Below, one piece after another: positions 1 through 7,507 of a stretch of DNA of 23,346 nt. How positions within the stretch are numbered: position 1 is the stretch's first letter; every line of letters starts with the position of its first letter. The DNA is from a virus, in the IMG/VR virus record IMGVR_UViG_3300027865_000222, positions 1 through 23,346 of that record; one strand, written 5' to 3'. The translations under genes were made by a program, and so were the position numbers. The notes below the pieces were generated by a model. The model saw only the letters and a list, made by a program, of their open reading frames with translations, searched no databases and was not told where the DNA came from.

Positions 1-1385
1 TACGCAAGGCTGTGGGTAAAAAGATTGCCGAGAAGATGGCCGAACAGAAAGAGAAATTCATCAGCGGTTGTGGGAAGAATGATATATCTCAGGAGGATGC
101 CGAGAAGGTGTTCGCTGATATCGAAGAGTTCGCTAGCTATGGTTTCAACAAAAGCCATGCTATTGCCTATGCTATGGTTGGGTATCAGACAGCATACCTT
201 AAGCATAAGTATCCAGTAGAGTTCTTGTGTGCTCTTATGTGTACAGAGGACAAGCAAGAGAAAATTATCAAATATATTTCAGCGTGTCGTAAAAGCAACA
301 TCGAGGTGTTGCCTCCAGACGTCAATGCCAGCAATGAGGAGTTCACTGTATCAGGTAACTCTATTAGGTTTGGCTTCACAGCTATCAAAGATGTCGGGCT
401 AACAGCTATAAGAAAGATCATTCAAGCCAGACGTCATGGACCATTCGAAAGTTTGGATGACTTCATTGACAGGGTGGATGGTTCTAAGGTAAACCGTAAG
501 GTTATTGATGCCCTGATTGAGGCCGGAGCCTTTGATAGTATGGGACACAAACGATCTATTTCCAAGAGGGTTCTAGAGGATCTTATTAAGTACTACAAAA
601 AATATGATACATACAAACAGAAGTTAAAAGATTTCAATAATTTCGAGAAAGAATATCTACAAGCGTTATCTGAAGGCAAGAAGATACGAAAAAAGAGACA
701 GCCTAAGGAGCCAGTGAAGGTAGTACCACCGGTGCTTCCAGAATATGATGAAGATGCCTTGGTGAGAATGGAGAAGGATAGAGTAGGATTTTATATCACA
801 TCTAATCCTCTGTTGAGATTTATGGAAAATAATCCACAGGAGATGTGTGACGTAACGACTGGTAACATCCTAGAAGAATGCTATAATAACAGCCAGGCCA
901 GTATGCTTGGCCTAATCTCCAACATTAGAATTGTGCGCACCAAGCGAGGTGAGGAAATGGGTATCTTTACTTTAGAAGATTTAGAGGGTATCCTGGAAGT
1001 CATAGTATTCCCCAAATACTATAGACGCTATAAACATATGTTAAATCAAGATAATATCGTGAAAATTAATGGGAACGTTAACATTGAAGTATCTGGAGAG
1101 GGCGACAGCACAGTCAAACTGTTTCTCAACTCTATTAGTGATTTATCTAACATACATAAAAGATCTTTAAAAGTAAATCTAATGTTGACGGAAGACTACA
1201 CACCTGATAACATACAATTAATGGCCCATCAAGTGTATGAATTGGTACACGATAACGCGGGAGACACCCCGCTCTACCTGTATATGGGAGGGCTAGGCAT
1301 GCATTGCGGAAACATACAGTATACGCAGGAACTAAAATTATCCCTAGCGCAACTGCCTGATATACAAATAAAGGAGATTCAATAA
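1..1385 (+). CDS. dnaE: DNA polymerase III alpha subunit (C-family, DnaE-type), C-terminal part; 5' end outside the window
   Basis: Replicative DNA polymerase catalytic subunit. The frame is open to the left edge (first whole codon at 3), and the residues before the GTG at 12 (R-K-A) continue a DnaE-like RKAVGKK motif, so that GTG is not a start. Visible parts, numbering from base 12: a DnaE signature YGFNKSHAIAYA (43-54) followed by YQTAYLKHKYP (58-68); a PDVNASNEEF segment and the helix-hairpin-helix stretch AIKDVGLTAIRKI (125-137); GPFESLDDF; the RMEKDRVGFYITSNPL segment; an OB-fold around 295-365; and a short C-terminal domain. The catalytic palm and PHP domains must lie upstream. The next gene starts one base after the stop with an AGGAG ribosome site, so translation is probably coupled. 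DnaE versus PolC is judged from domain order; no 3'-5' exonuclease is seen here. Confidence 0.95.
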   Translation, partial: RKAVGKKIAEKMAEQKEKFISGCGKNDISQEDAEKVFADIEEFASYGFNKSHAIAYAMVGYQTAYLKHKYPVEFLCALMCTEDKQEKIIKYISACRKSNIEVLPPDVNASNEEFTVSGNSIRFGFTAIKDVGLTAIRKIIQARRHGPFESLDDFIDRVDGSKVNRKVIDALIEAGAFDSMGHKRSISKRVLEDLIKYYKKYDTYKQKLKDFNNFEKEYLQALSEGKKIRKKRQPKEPVKVVPPVLPEYDEDALVRMEKDRVGFYITSNPLLRFMENNPQEMCDVTTGNILEECYNNSQASMLGLISNIRIVRTKRGEEMGIFTLEDLEGILEVIVFPKYYRRYKHMLNQDNIVKINGNVNIEVSGEGDSTVKLFLNSISDLSNIHKRSLKVNLMLTEDYTPDNIQLMAHQVYELVHDNAGDTPLYLYMGGLGMHCGNIQYTQELKLSLAQLPDIQIKEIQ

Positions 1386-1386
1386 G

Positions 1387-2529
1387 ATGAGTAAAGAAAA
1401 GAAAAAGAAGCCCACTAAACGGGCACTTGCTCAGCAGATAGAAGCGAAAAAGAAATATGATCCTCTTGCTACCGCTGAAGACTGCCTTAAGGATATTGTC
1501 GAGATTAGACAAAAGTATCCTTTTGAAGATGTGAGCAGAGACTTTTACCGAATCCATGGTAAGTATTCAGATTCGACATGGTCAAGACACTTTGGTACGT
1601 TTGTACAATTCAAACGCAAAGGTGGTATTGGTAAAAGCAAGATGGTACAATCCATCGAACGAGGGATCGCTCTACATGATTCCCTTGATGTATTTAGAAA
1701 GTATTATGATACAGAAATCAAACCTTATCACGGAAAATATGAACGTGTACGATCTAAGACAGGTATCAAAACTATGTTAATTGGTAGTGACTTCCATGAC
1801 ATTGATACAGATCCTTTCATGTTGGCCGTCTTCTTGGACACGGCAAAGCGATTACAGCCGGACCATATTGTTTTGAATGGAGACATCTTTGATCTATATG
1901 AGTTTAGTAGATTTGAGATAGATCCACGGTGCTTTGATATTGTGGGGCGCTTTAACTTTGTAAAACAAAACATCTTTGGTACGCTTAGAAAAGCATGTCC
2001 AGATGCAGACATTGATCTTATTATTGGCAACCATGAATTTAGGTTGATGCGATACCTCTCTGATAAATCACCAGCCATGAAGATACTATTGCATGATGTT
2101 ATGGGGTTAAGGTTAAAAGATATCTTTGGGTTAGATGAGTATAAGATTAACCTAGTAGCCAAGATAGATCTAAGTGCATATAAAGCTGGCGAAGTGAAAG
2201 ATGAAGTTAAAGAAAACTTTAAAGTTTATTATGATTGTTATGTAGCCTCTCATGAAAAGGACTGGAAGTTTGGCATCTCTGGTACTAATGGCCACACACA
2301 TAAGCCACGCGTAGAGGTTAATACCAGTGTTCCTATGGGCAAGATGACATGGATGAATACTGGCTGTATGTCCAAAACACCTGTAGTATATCAGGAAGGC
2401 AAGGACACATACATTCAAGGGTTCGGTATTGCACACATCGACCCAGTTAAAAAGCAAGTTACCCAAGAAAACATTATTGTGACTGGAGATTTCGCAGTCG
2501 TTGCTGGTAAATATTATTTCAGAAAGTAG
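1387..2529 (+). CDS. Calcineurin-like metallophosphoesterase with N-terminal basic/HTH-like region
   Basis: Predicted metal-dependent phosphoesterase. The family's metal-binding motifs appear in order: SDFHD (D135, H137), GDIFD (D166), GNHE (N215, H216), an H289 in ASHEKDW and GHTHK (H303, H305). Residues 1-125 are an extra N-terminal part: a Lys-rich start, then a DVSRDFYRIHGKYSDSTWSR segment followed by HFGTFVQF that looks like a small helix-turn-helix DNA-binding unit. The start is chosen from AAGGAG 8-9 bases upstream, and it follows the polymerase stop by one base. Members of this superfamily include nucleases (Mre11/SbcD, the DP1 subunit of archaeal PolD) and protein or nucleotide phosphatases. 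No Rad50/SbcC partner is in the window. The substrate is unknown; a nuclease role at the replication fork is inferred only from the neighbouring polymerase. Confidence 0.85.
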   Translation: MSKEKKKKPTKRALAQQIEAKKKYDPLATAEDCLKDIVEIRQKYPFEDVSRDFYRIHGKYSDSTWSRHFGTFVQFKRKGGIGKSKMVQSIERGIALHDSLDVFRKYYDTEIKPYHGKYERVRSKTGIKTMLIGSDFHDIDTDPFMLAVFLDTAKRLQPDHIVLNGDIFDLYEFSRFEIDPRCFDIVGRFNFVKQNIFGTLRKACPDADIDLIIGNHEFRLMRYLSDKSPAMKILLHDVMGLRLKDIFGLDEYKINLVAKIDLSAYKAGEVKDEVKENFKVYYDCYVASHEKDWKFGISGTNGHTHKPRVEVNTSVPMGKMTWMNTGCMSKTPVVYQEGKDTYIQGFGIAHIDPVKKQVTQENIIVTGDFAVVAGKYYFRK

Positions 2530-2538
2530 GAGAAGGAA

Positions 2539-3069
2539 ATGAATAAAGTTATTGATATCAATAAGGCTCAGAAGAACAAGACCGAAGCAGAAAAGATTCT
2601 AGAAAAGAAGCTTACCACCGGTCAGAAACTATCATCACAAGAGGCTTTAACTATTCTAATGGAGATGAGTGGCGTAGTAGCAGACATGAGTCAGGCCATT
2701 CAGCAATTATCCTATCAGACTCAGGCCCTTGAAATGCATATTACTACAAGCTCTGCTCGTGAAGTAACACTCTTCAAACTTCTACAAGATAAGAAGGCTT
2801 TGTTCACAGAAGATGAATTCAAAGATGCGTACCAAGAGTATGTTGTAAAGCCAATGGAAGAGAAACAAAAACTAGTAGCAGACGCGAAGAAAAAGGCTGA
2901 AGACGATGAACTTAACAAGGTGAAAGAAGAAGCGAAGGAGGCCTCTCTAGATGCAGCACAAGGAAAAGAAGGAACCTCAGATACACCTGATCCTGTTGAA
3001 GTGCAAGAATCCACGGATGAAAAGCCCAGCGGGGAAGTGTCCGAAGAACCCACCTCACCCGCAGCCTAG
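2539..3069 (+). CDS. Hypothetical charged coiled-coil protein
   Basis: 176 residues, not recognised. The first 100 residues are amphipathic and likely helical (TGQKLSSQEALTILMEMSG, then AIQQLSYQTQALEMHI), consistent with a coiled coil. From about 115 the protein is a Lys/Glu/Asp-rich low-complexity helix (KKKAEDDELNKVKEEAKEAS), ending in an acidic, Pro/Ser/Thr-rich, probably disordered tail. There are no Cys residues, no signal peptide and no membrane segment. AGGAGAAGGA immediately precedes the ATG. It follows the phosphoesterase by nine bases, so it is co-transcribed with the replication genes. The composition would suit an adaptor or scaffolding role, but nothing in the sequence shows a function. 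Confidence 0.75.
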   Translation: MNKVIDINKAQKNKTEAEKILEKKLTTGQKLSSQEALTILMEMSGVVADMSQAIQQLSYQTQALEMHITTSSAREVTLFKLLQDKKALFTEDEFKDAYQEYVVKPMEEKQKLVADAKKKAEDDELNKVKEEAKEASLDAAQGKEGTSDTPDPVEVQESTDEKPSGEVSEEPTSPAA

Positions 3070-3226
3070 TACCGCCGATGCAGATTGGTGTGAGCGATGC
3101 CCTCACTTTAGGGGCACCGTAGATAGCCCGGACCATATCTTTGTAGATTGTGGATATCATGACCAAGATCTTGGCACTACTAATGTCCACAGATTTAATA
3201 ATATAATATTGGATGACGATGAATAA
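2951..3226 (+). CDS. Small Cys-containing protein, zinc-ribbon-like; start uncertain
   Basis: The convincing part is the C-terminal half: a Pro-rich stretch, then DWCERCPHFRGTVDS, a VDCGYH segment and an acidic end (ILDDDE). A Cys-x2-Cys pair with later Cys and His residues could bind one zinc ion. The ATG at 2951 has a strong AGGAGG at 2936-2941, nine bases upstream, but lies 119 bases inside the preceding gene in another frame, and its first residues look like out-of-frame reading of that gene. The ATG at 3017 (69 residues) is the alternative and has no good ribosome site. The 3' end overlaps the next gene by 14 bases. Function unknown. Confidence 0.6.
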   Translation: MQHKEKKEPQIHLILLKCKNPRMKSPAGKCPKNPPHPQPSTADADWCERCPHFRGTVDSPDHIFVDCGYHDQDLGTTNVHRFNNIILDDDE

Positions 3227-4127
3227 AATTGACAACATAATTACAGAAGAAAATGTTAGCGGTGACTATAGCTTATTGAAACACACTGAGGAACATTTAG
3301 TTAGGCCACGAACCGTTACTACTCGTGAACCTCACTTGTATCCTTCAGAGGCTTCGGTAAAAATTACTCACCCAGATGGAACAGAAGAAGTGCTTGGCAC
3401 TTGTATGAGGGCTGCCTATCTACGCTTCACAGGAGAAGAAAGAGAGTCTCCAAATGCAAGATCACAGTTTATCTTTGCCATGGGTCACATGGTCGAAGAT
3501 GTTTTTCTTGAACAGTGGAAACAAATGGGCGTATGGGTAGATGATGATGTAGAATTCTACAATAATAATTACAACATCAAGGGAAAGTTGGATGCTATTT
3601 GTAAGAATCCTGATGGCGAGAAGTATGGAGTAGAGGTTAAGAGCTTCTATGGTTACTTTGCACAGACACAAATCATTGGCAATAGGTCTGTCACTGGCAA
3701 GCCAAAAGAATCTCAACTCTTACAGACAGTCGTCTATGCTAATGAGTTTAAGAATCAATTGCCTTACTTTAAGATGATTTATCTAGAGAGAGGTAATGCA
3801 GCTCGAACCGAGTTTAAGATAGAGGTTAGACCTGTGGAGGGCACAGATAGAGTGGTGGTAAATGGCAATGTGGAGACACGATACACTATCCAGGATATAT
3901 ATGATAGGTATTCGCTGTTGACAGAGCACATTACTAATCGAGATGTACCACCTTCTGAATTCAAGCTTTACTATGATGACAATGAGATTGAGCGCTTCTA
4001 TAGTAAGGGACGCGTAAGTAAAACCAATTATCAAAAGTTTAAACGCAACTCTAAGAACCCTAACAATCGACCTGGTGATTGGCAGTGTTCATATTGCCCC
4101 TATAAGAAGTTTTGCTGGAGTGCCTAA
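3213..4127 (+). CDS. Cas4/RecB-like PD-(D/E)XK nuclease with predicted 4Fe-4S cluster
   Basis: Predicted DNA exonuclease of the Cas4/RecB family. The core is visible in order: C64 (LGTCMRAAYL), H92 in AMGHMVED, D127 in IKGKLDAI, the catalytic E141-V-K143 in GVEVKSF, and the Q168-x6-Y175 motif in SQLLQTVVYA. Near the end, C292-x2-C295-x5-C301 (CSYCPYKKFC) joins C64 as a typical four-Cys iron-sulphur ligand set. The length of 304 residues is somewhat longer than Cas4 because of an N-terminal extension of about 55 residues. All catalytic positions are present, so activity is expected. The first ATG at 3213 is used; a second ATG at 3219 is equally possible, and neither has a strong ribosome site. 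In phages such enzymes process DNA ends during replication and recombination; there are no CRISPR genes here. Confidence 0.88.
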   Translation: MTMNKIDNIITEENVSGDYSLLKHTEEHLVRPRTVTTREPHLYPSEASVKITHPDGTEEVLGTCMRAAYLRFTGEERESPNARSQFIFAMGHMVEDVFLEQWKQMGVWVDDDVEFYNNNYNIKGKLDAICKNPDGEKYGVEVKSFYGYFAQTQIIGNRSVTGKPKESQLLQTVVYANEFKNQLPYFKMIYLERGNAARTEFKIEVRPVEGTDRVVVNGNVETRYTIQDIYDRYSLLTEHITNRDVPPSEFKLYYDDNEIERFYSKGRVSKTNYQKFKRNSKNPNNRPGDWQCSYCPYKKFCWSA

Positions 4128-4393
4128 TGGTGAATACCGTAACCCAGTTAGATTTGACTAGGTCAATCCTCTGGGAACACGAAGACCCTCGTGATCAAGA
4201 TATATGTGAAAGCCTAACCAGGTTATTCGTTTGGCTGGTTGAGGGGAAGATATATGCCGTTAGTGACACTGAGATGACTACTCAGATGAAAAAAATGATT
4301 GATAATTTTAACAAAAATCGAGAGGTTTCTCGTGCTATTACAAAGGTACAAATTGTTAAACGAGAACGTACGGATGATTTAATATATGATTAG
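4127..4393 (+). CDS. Small hypothetical protein
   Basis: 88 residues starting MVNTVTQLDL. The ATG overlaps the previous stop (TAATG) and has GGAG six bases upstream, a typical coupled start; a longer reading from a TTG at 4112 lies wholly inside the nuclease and is unlikely. The sequence has a helical middle (DICESLTRLFVWLVEGKIYA) with a hydrophobic patch too short for a membrane helix, and a charged end. No motif is recognised. It lies between the Cas4-like nuclease and the primase-helicase, so it may be a small replication accessory protein, but that is only from context. Confidence 0.7.
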   Translation: MVNTVTQLDLTRSILWEHEDPRDQDICESLTRLFVWLVEGKIYAVSDTEMTTQMKKMIDNFNKNREVSRAITKVQIVKRERTDDLIYD

Positions 4394-4401
4394 AGGTAGA
4401 G

Positions 4402-6837
4402 ATGTCAAGATACGATGTAATTAGAGAGGCTGCAAATAAGGTTTGTGTACATCTGTCTTCCTATCTGGAAGAACAGGGTATAGATACATCTAAAAATTTC
4501 TCATGTCTTAGTCCTGATCATGAAGATAAGGACCCCTCTTGCGGACTATTGGAGAATAAGACTGTGTTCCACTGCTTCGGCTGTGGTGCATCAGGCAATA
4601 TCTTTCACGCTTCTTATTTTCTAGAGAATAAACCAGTCCGAGGAATTGAATGGATTGAGCAAAGTCTCAAACCGTTGGCTGAGAAATATAACGTTGAACT
4701 ACAGTTGGGCGAACTGTCGGATGAAGATATCTATAAATTTAATATCTATAGTGCGTATGCTGACGCAACCCATATCATTACAGACTTGCAAACAGCGAAC
4801 AAAAGAACACTGAATGCTGAGGTTAAGCGTCGAAACTGGGACTATAAGTTGTTGAAAGAACACAAGATAGGCACTGTTGACTATGAACGATTCATTAAGA
4901 CACTACAAACATTAGGGTGGGACAATCAATTCCTAGATGAGATTGACCTCAAGCGTCCAGATATTTTTAACAATAAGAATATGGTCTTTACTATCTGTGA
5001 TGAGTGGGGGCGTCCAGTTGGATTTGCTGCACGTAATCTACACTATAAGAAGGGTGCCAGTAACACCCCTAAGTATACTAACCAGAAGACCACAGGGCTA
5101 AAGTGTAATATTTATCAGAAGGGCAAAAGACTATATGGTATACATAAGGCCAAGAAGTTTGTACCACCTCTTATTATCATGGAAGGATACACTGATGTTA
5201 TCACTGCAAATCATCATGGTATTTTTAATTGTGTAGCCATAGGTGGCACGGCCTTTACTGAACAACATATCCTAGCACTTAAGGAGATGGAAATATTTGA
5301 TATTGTCTTGTGTCTTGATGGTGATACACCTGGACAAGAGAAGACAAAGAAACTATTAGACGAAAAACTTAGTAACCACAAGGACTTAAACATACATGTA
5401 ATGGTACTACCAGAAGAACTAGATCCCGATGAGTTCCTAAGAACCAAAGGAGTGGAAGAATTTCACAAGCTCAAGAAGTGGGATGCTTTTGACTGGCGAC
5501 TAAACCAATACCCAGACACAGATGAACCACAAGCAGTGTGCAGTACAATGATACCGCTTATCGTTTGTGAACCAAACTATGTCAAGAGAGAGATCATGGC
5601 AGGGCAACTGTCTGAATTCATTGGGGGAGTAGTCGGGGTACAGTCTATTATGGCTGAAGTAAGACGCATTAGCAGTCTCAAGGATGCTAATCGATCTAAA
5701 GAACAAGACCTTATCCTAGAGCACGCATTCTTAGAGGTTAAGAACAATCCAACCGAGGCAACCAGTGTCTTGTCTGACACACTCAACAAGCTTCATGAAA
5801 TGAGTGACAGGTATGACGAAGACCTTATGAGTGAGACTAACTTCTTAGATTTCATGAGAACACAGAAAGAATACGAAGAACATAGGGAAGGATTTGCTGG
5901 CTTTTTCTTGGAGAACATAGGGTTTGGAGCACTGGGTAAACGTATGGATGGAGACTGGAAGAAAGATGTCTTCATGTGTTTCGGTGGTGTGGAGAATGTA
6001 GGTAAAACTAGCATGATGTGTCAGTTGGCCTATGAAATCGCTAACAATCCCGCCAACAATGCCTGTGTTATATATCATACGATTGATGACACCATCTCTC
6101 AGATCTTGCCACGCTTTATTATTCAAGGTTATGGGGGATTGGACCTAGCTATCAACAAGGTTATATATCCGAGGCAGTACAAGGATGAAGCAGGGTACAA
6201 ACAGATCCTTCAGTTCAGAGATATGGGATACAAGAAGGTCTTCTCACTAGTACGTGAGGGGCGCCTAGTTGTGAAAGATGTGACACACGGTGGTAGTATG
6301 ACATATGGAGAGAGTCTCGTTCGATATTATAAAGAGAAGTATCCTGACCGTAACATCGTATATATATTAGACAATTTTCATAAAGCAACAGACTTTGATA
6401 AGGCCAGGGAAATACGAGATAAGTTTAAAAGACTCTCTAACTACGCCAAGGTAATTGCAACCAAGCACCATGTCACTGTTATGGCTACAGTAGAGTATAC
6501 CAAACTAGAACCAGGCACTATTCCAAACAATAGTAATATCGCAGAGACCAGAGCTATCCAATATGACGCTAACTTTATCGGCCATCTATACAATGATGTA
6601 CATGCGAAGCAAGATAAGGCATTGATTGTGCATGAGAAAAATGGTGAAGTATTGCCACGCGTTATGTTAACTGTAGGAAAGAATAAAATTAGTAGCTTTA
6701 AGGGAAAGCTATTGTTCGATCTTTATCCCGCTGCCGGACGTTACCTTAACGTAGATGCAGACAAGGCTAGAGAAGAGTATCTAAGTCGTAAAGAACAGTT
6801 TAAAGAAGAGGACGTTAAGAAGGAAGATATCCTGTAG
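4402..6837 (+). CDS. Bifunctional DNA primase-helicase (T7 gp4-like organisation)
   Basis: 811 residues with three recognisable domains in primase-helicase order. First, a CHC2-type zinc ribbon with C35, H40, C58 and C61 (an extra C47 lies between). Second, a TOPRIM fold with EGYTD (261-265) and DGDTPGQ (306-312) carrying the metal-binding acidic residues for primer synthesis. Third, a DnaB-like RecA-fold helicase with Walker A GGVENVGKTS (528-537), Walker B-like IVYILDNFHK (652-661) and a VMATVEYTK segment (693-701). The C-terminal tail is acidic and Lys-rich, like the tail that contacts polymerase in T7 gp4. It would unwind the fork and prime Okazaki fragments for the DnaE polymerase. The start follows an AGAGGTAGAG stretch nine bases after the previous stop. 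Confidence 0.93.
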   Translation: MSRYDVIREAANKVCVHLSSYLEEQGIDTSKNFSCLSPDHEDKDPSCGLLENKTVFHCFGCGASGNIFHASYFLENKPVRGIEWIEQSLKPLAEKYNVELQLGELSDEDIYKFNIYSAYADATHIITDLQTANKRTLNAEVKRRNWDYKLLKEHKIGTVDYERFIKTLQTLGWDNQFLDEIDLKRPDIFNNKNMVFTICDEWGRPVGFAARNLHYKKGASNTPKYTNQKTTGLKCNIYQKGKRLYGIHKAKKFVPPLIIMEGYTDVITANHHGIFNCVAIGGTAFTEQHILALKEMEIFDIVLCLDGDTPGQEKTKKLLDEKLSNHKDLNIHVMVLPEELDPDEFLRTKGVEEFHKLKKWDAFDWRLNQYPDTDEPQAVCSTMIPLIVCEPNYVKREIMAGQLSEFIGGVVGVQSIMAEVRRISSLKDANRSKEQDLILEHAFLEVKNNPTEATSVLSDTLNKLHEMSDRYDEDLMSETNFLDFMRTQKEYEEHREGFAGFFLENIGFGALGKRMDGDWKKDVFMCFGGVENVGKTSMMCQLAYEIANNPANNACVIYHTIDDTISQILPRFIIQGYGGLDLAINKVIYPRQYKDEAGYKQILQFRDMGYKKVFSLVREGRLVVKDVTHGGSMTYGESLVRYYKEKYPDRNIVYILDNFHKATDFDKAREIRDKFKRLSNYAKVIATKHHVTVMATVEYTKLEPGTIPNNSNIAETRAIQYDANFIGHLYNDVHAKQDKALIVHEKNGEVLPRVMLTVGKNKISSFKGKLLFDLYPAAGRYLNVDADKAREEYLSRKEQFKEEDVKKEDIL

Positions 6838-6850
6838 TAATTAAGGGGGT

Positions 6851-6879
6851 TTGACTCTTGTCCCAAAAAATGATACAAT
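6851..6879 (+). promoter_or_regulatory. Sigma-70-type promoter, near consensus with extended -10
   Basis: TTGACT at 6851-6856 and TACAAT at 6874-6879 are separated by exactly 17 bases. A TG at 6871-6872, one base before the hexamer, makes an extended -10. The expected transcription start is near 6886, about 16 bases before the ATG at 6902. It lies in the first noticeable gap between genes of the plus-strand block. It would let host RNA polymerase start a separate transcript covering the genes up to the terminator at 14425. Confidence 0.85.
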
Positions 6880-6901
6880 TTTCTTATGGAAGCATATCAC
6901 T

Positions 6902-7507
6902 ATGACGAATATGTGGGAGTGGTATTTCAAGAAAATGCCAGGAAACGATAAGAATTTAAACTTTTGGAGGGCACGCAGAGTGAAGGGGCTAGGATTCTAT
7001 AGATGTACTGACGACTACATGTTTAGCCTGGACTATGGCACTGACGCGAGACTGTTAGAACCCGGTGTGTTACTGGATTTTGAAGGTAAGGTATATCGTG
7101 TAGCGGCTAAGCAAATTGCCTTTGTTAAGAAGGACGACTACTCTAAAACTAAGAGACTGTCCCCTATATACCATATATATCTAGAGGATGCTCAGAGTAA
7201 GATGCACTTGTATAACGAGGATTCTAAGAAGGGCAGTAGATCTATTAAGGGTGGACGCATAAAAAAACCCCGTGGCGCTAAGACGCCCGAGGTTAAGATA
7301 CCTAGAGAACTTGTTAGAAGTGTTAAACCGACCAAAGAAGAGAAGCTATTAGCTCAGCACGAGAGAGCACAGGCGGCTAAGAAACGAGCTGAGAAGCGAG
7401 CAGCCAAGAAGACAGCAGCACTACTCGATCCAAAACCAACACTGGTAGCGAGAAAACCAATAGGAAAAAAGAAACGTAAAAAACGTAAGAAAAGGGGAAA
7501 GACATGA
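6902..7507 (+). CDS. Hypothetical protein with a histone-like Lys/Arg-rich tail
   Basis: 201 residues from the ATG at 6902. An upstream in-frame TTG at 6851 is rejected because it is the promoter -35 box; the ATG at 6902 has GGAAG at 6888-6892. The ATG at 6911 is an alternative. Residues 1 to about 95 form a compact, probably beta-rich domain (GLGFYRCTDDYMFSLDYG, then a GVLLDFEGKVYRVAAKQIAF stretch). From about 110 onward the chain is strongly basic with Ala/Lys/Arg repeats (RAQAAKKRAEKRAAKK) and ends in an almost pure Lys/Arg run (KKKRKKRKKRGK). This composition suggests binding to nucleic acid or to the membrane surface. It is the first gene after the strong promoter, a position typical of early expression. 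Family not recognised. Confidence 0.72.
   Translation: MTNMWEWYFKKMPGNDKNLNFWRARRVKGLGFYRCTDDYMFSLDYGTDARLLEPGVLLDFEGKVYRVAAKQIAFVKKDDYSKTKRLSPIYHIYLEDAQSKMHLYNEDSKKGSRSIKGGRIKKPRGAKTPEVKIPRELVRSVKPTKEEKLLAQHERAQAAKKRAEKRAAKKTAALLDPKPTLVARKPIGKKKRKKRKKRGKT

Noticed and set aside
3228-3256. TTGACA resembling a -35 box inside the Cas4-like gene
   Set aside because: At 17 bases the -10 position reads AATGTT, a poor match, and it lies within coding sequence.
3213-4127. Part of a CRISPR-Cas adaptation module because of the Cas4-like protein
   Set aside because: No cas1, cas2 or repeat-spacer array in the window; Cas4-like nucleases are common in phages without CRISPR.
6886-6951. A 21-codon frame starting at the ATG at the predicted transcription start
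   Set aside because: Very short, no ribosome site, fully inside another gene and no recognisable product.
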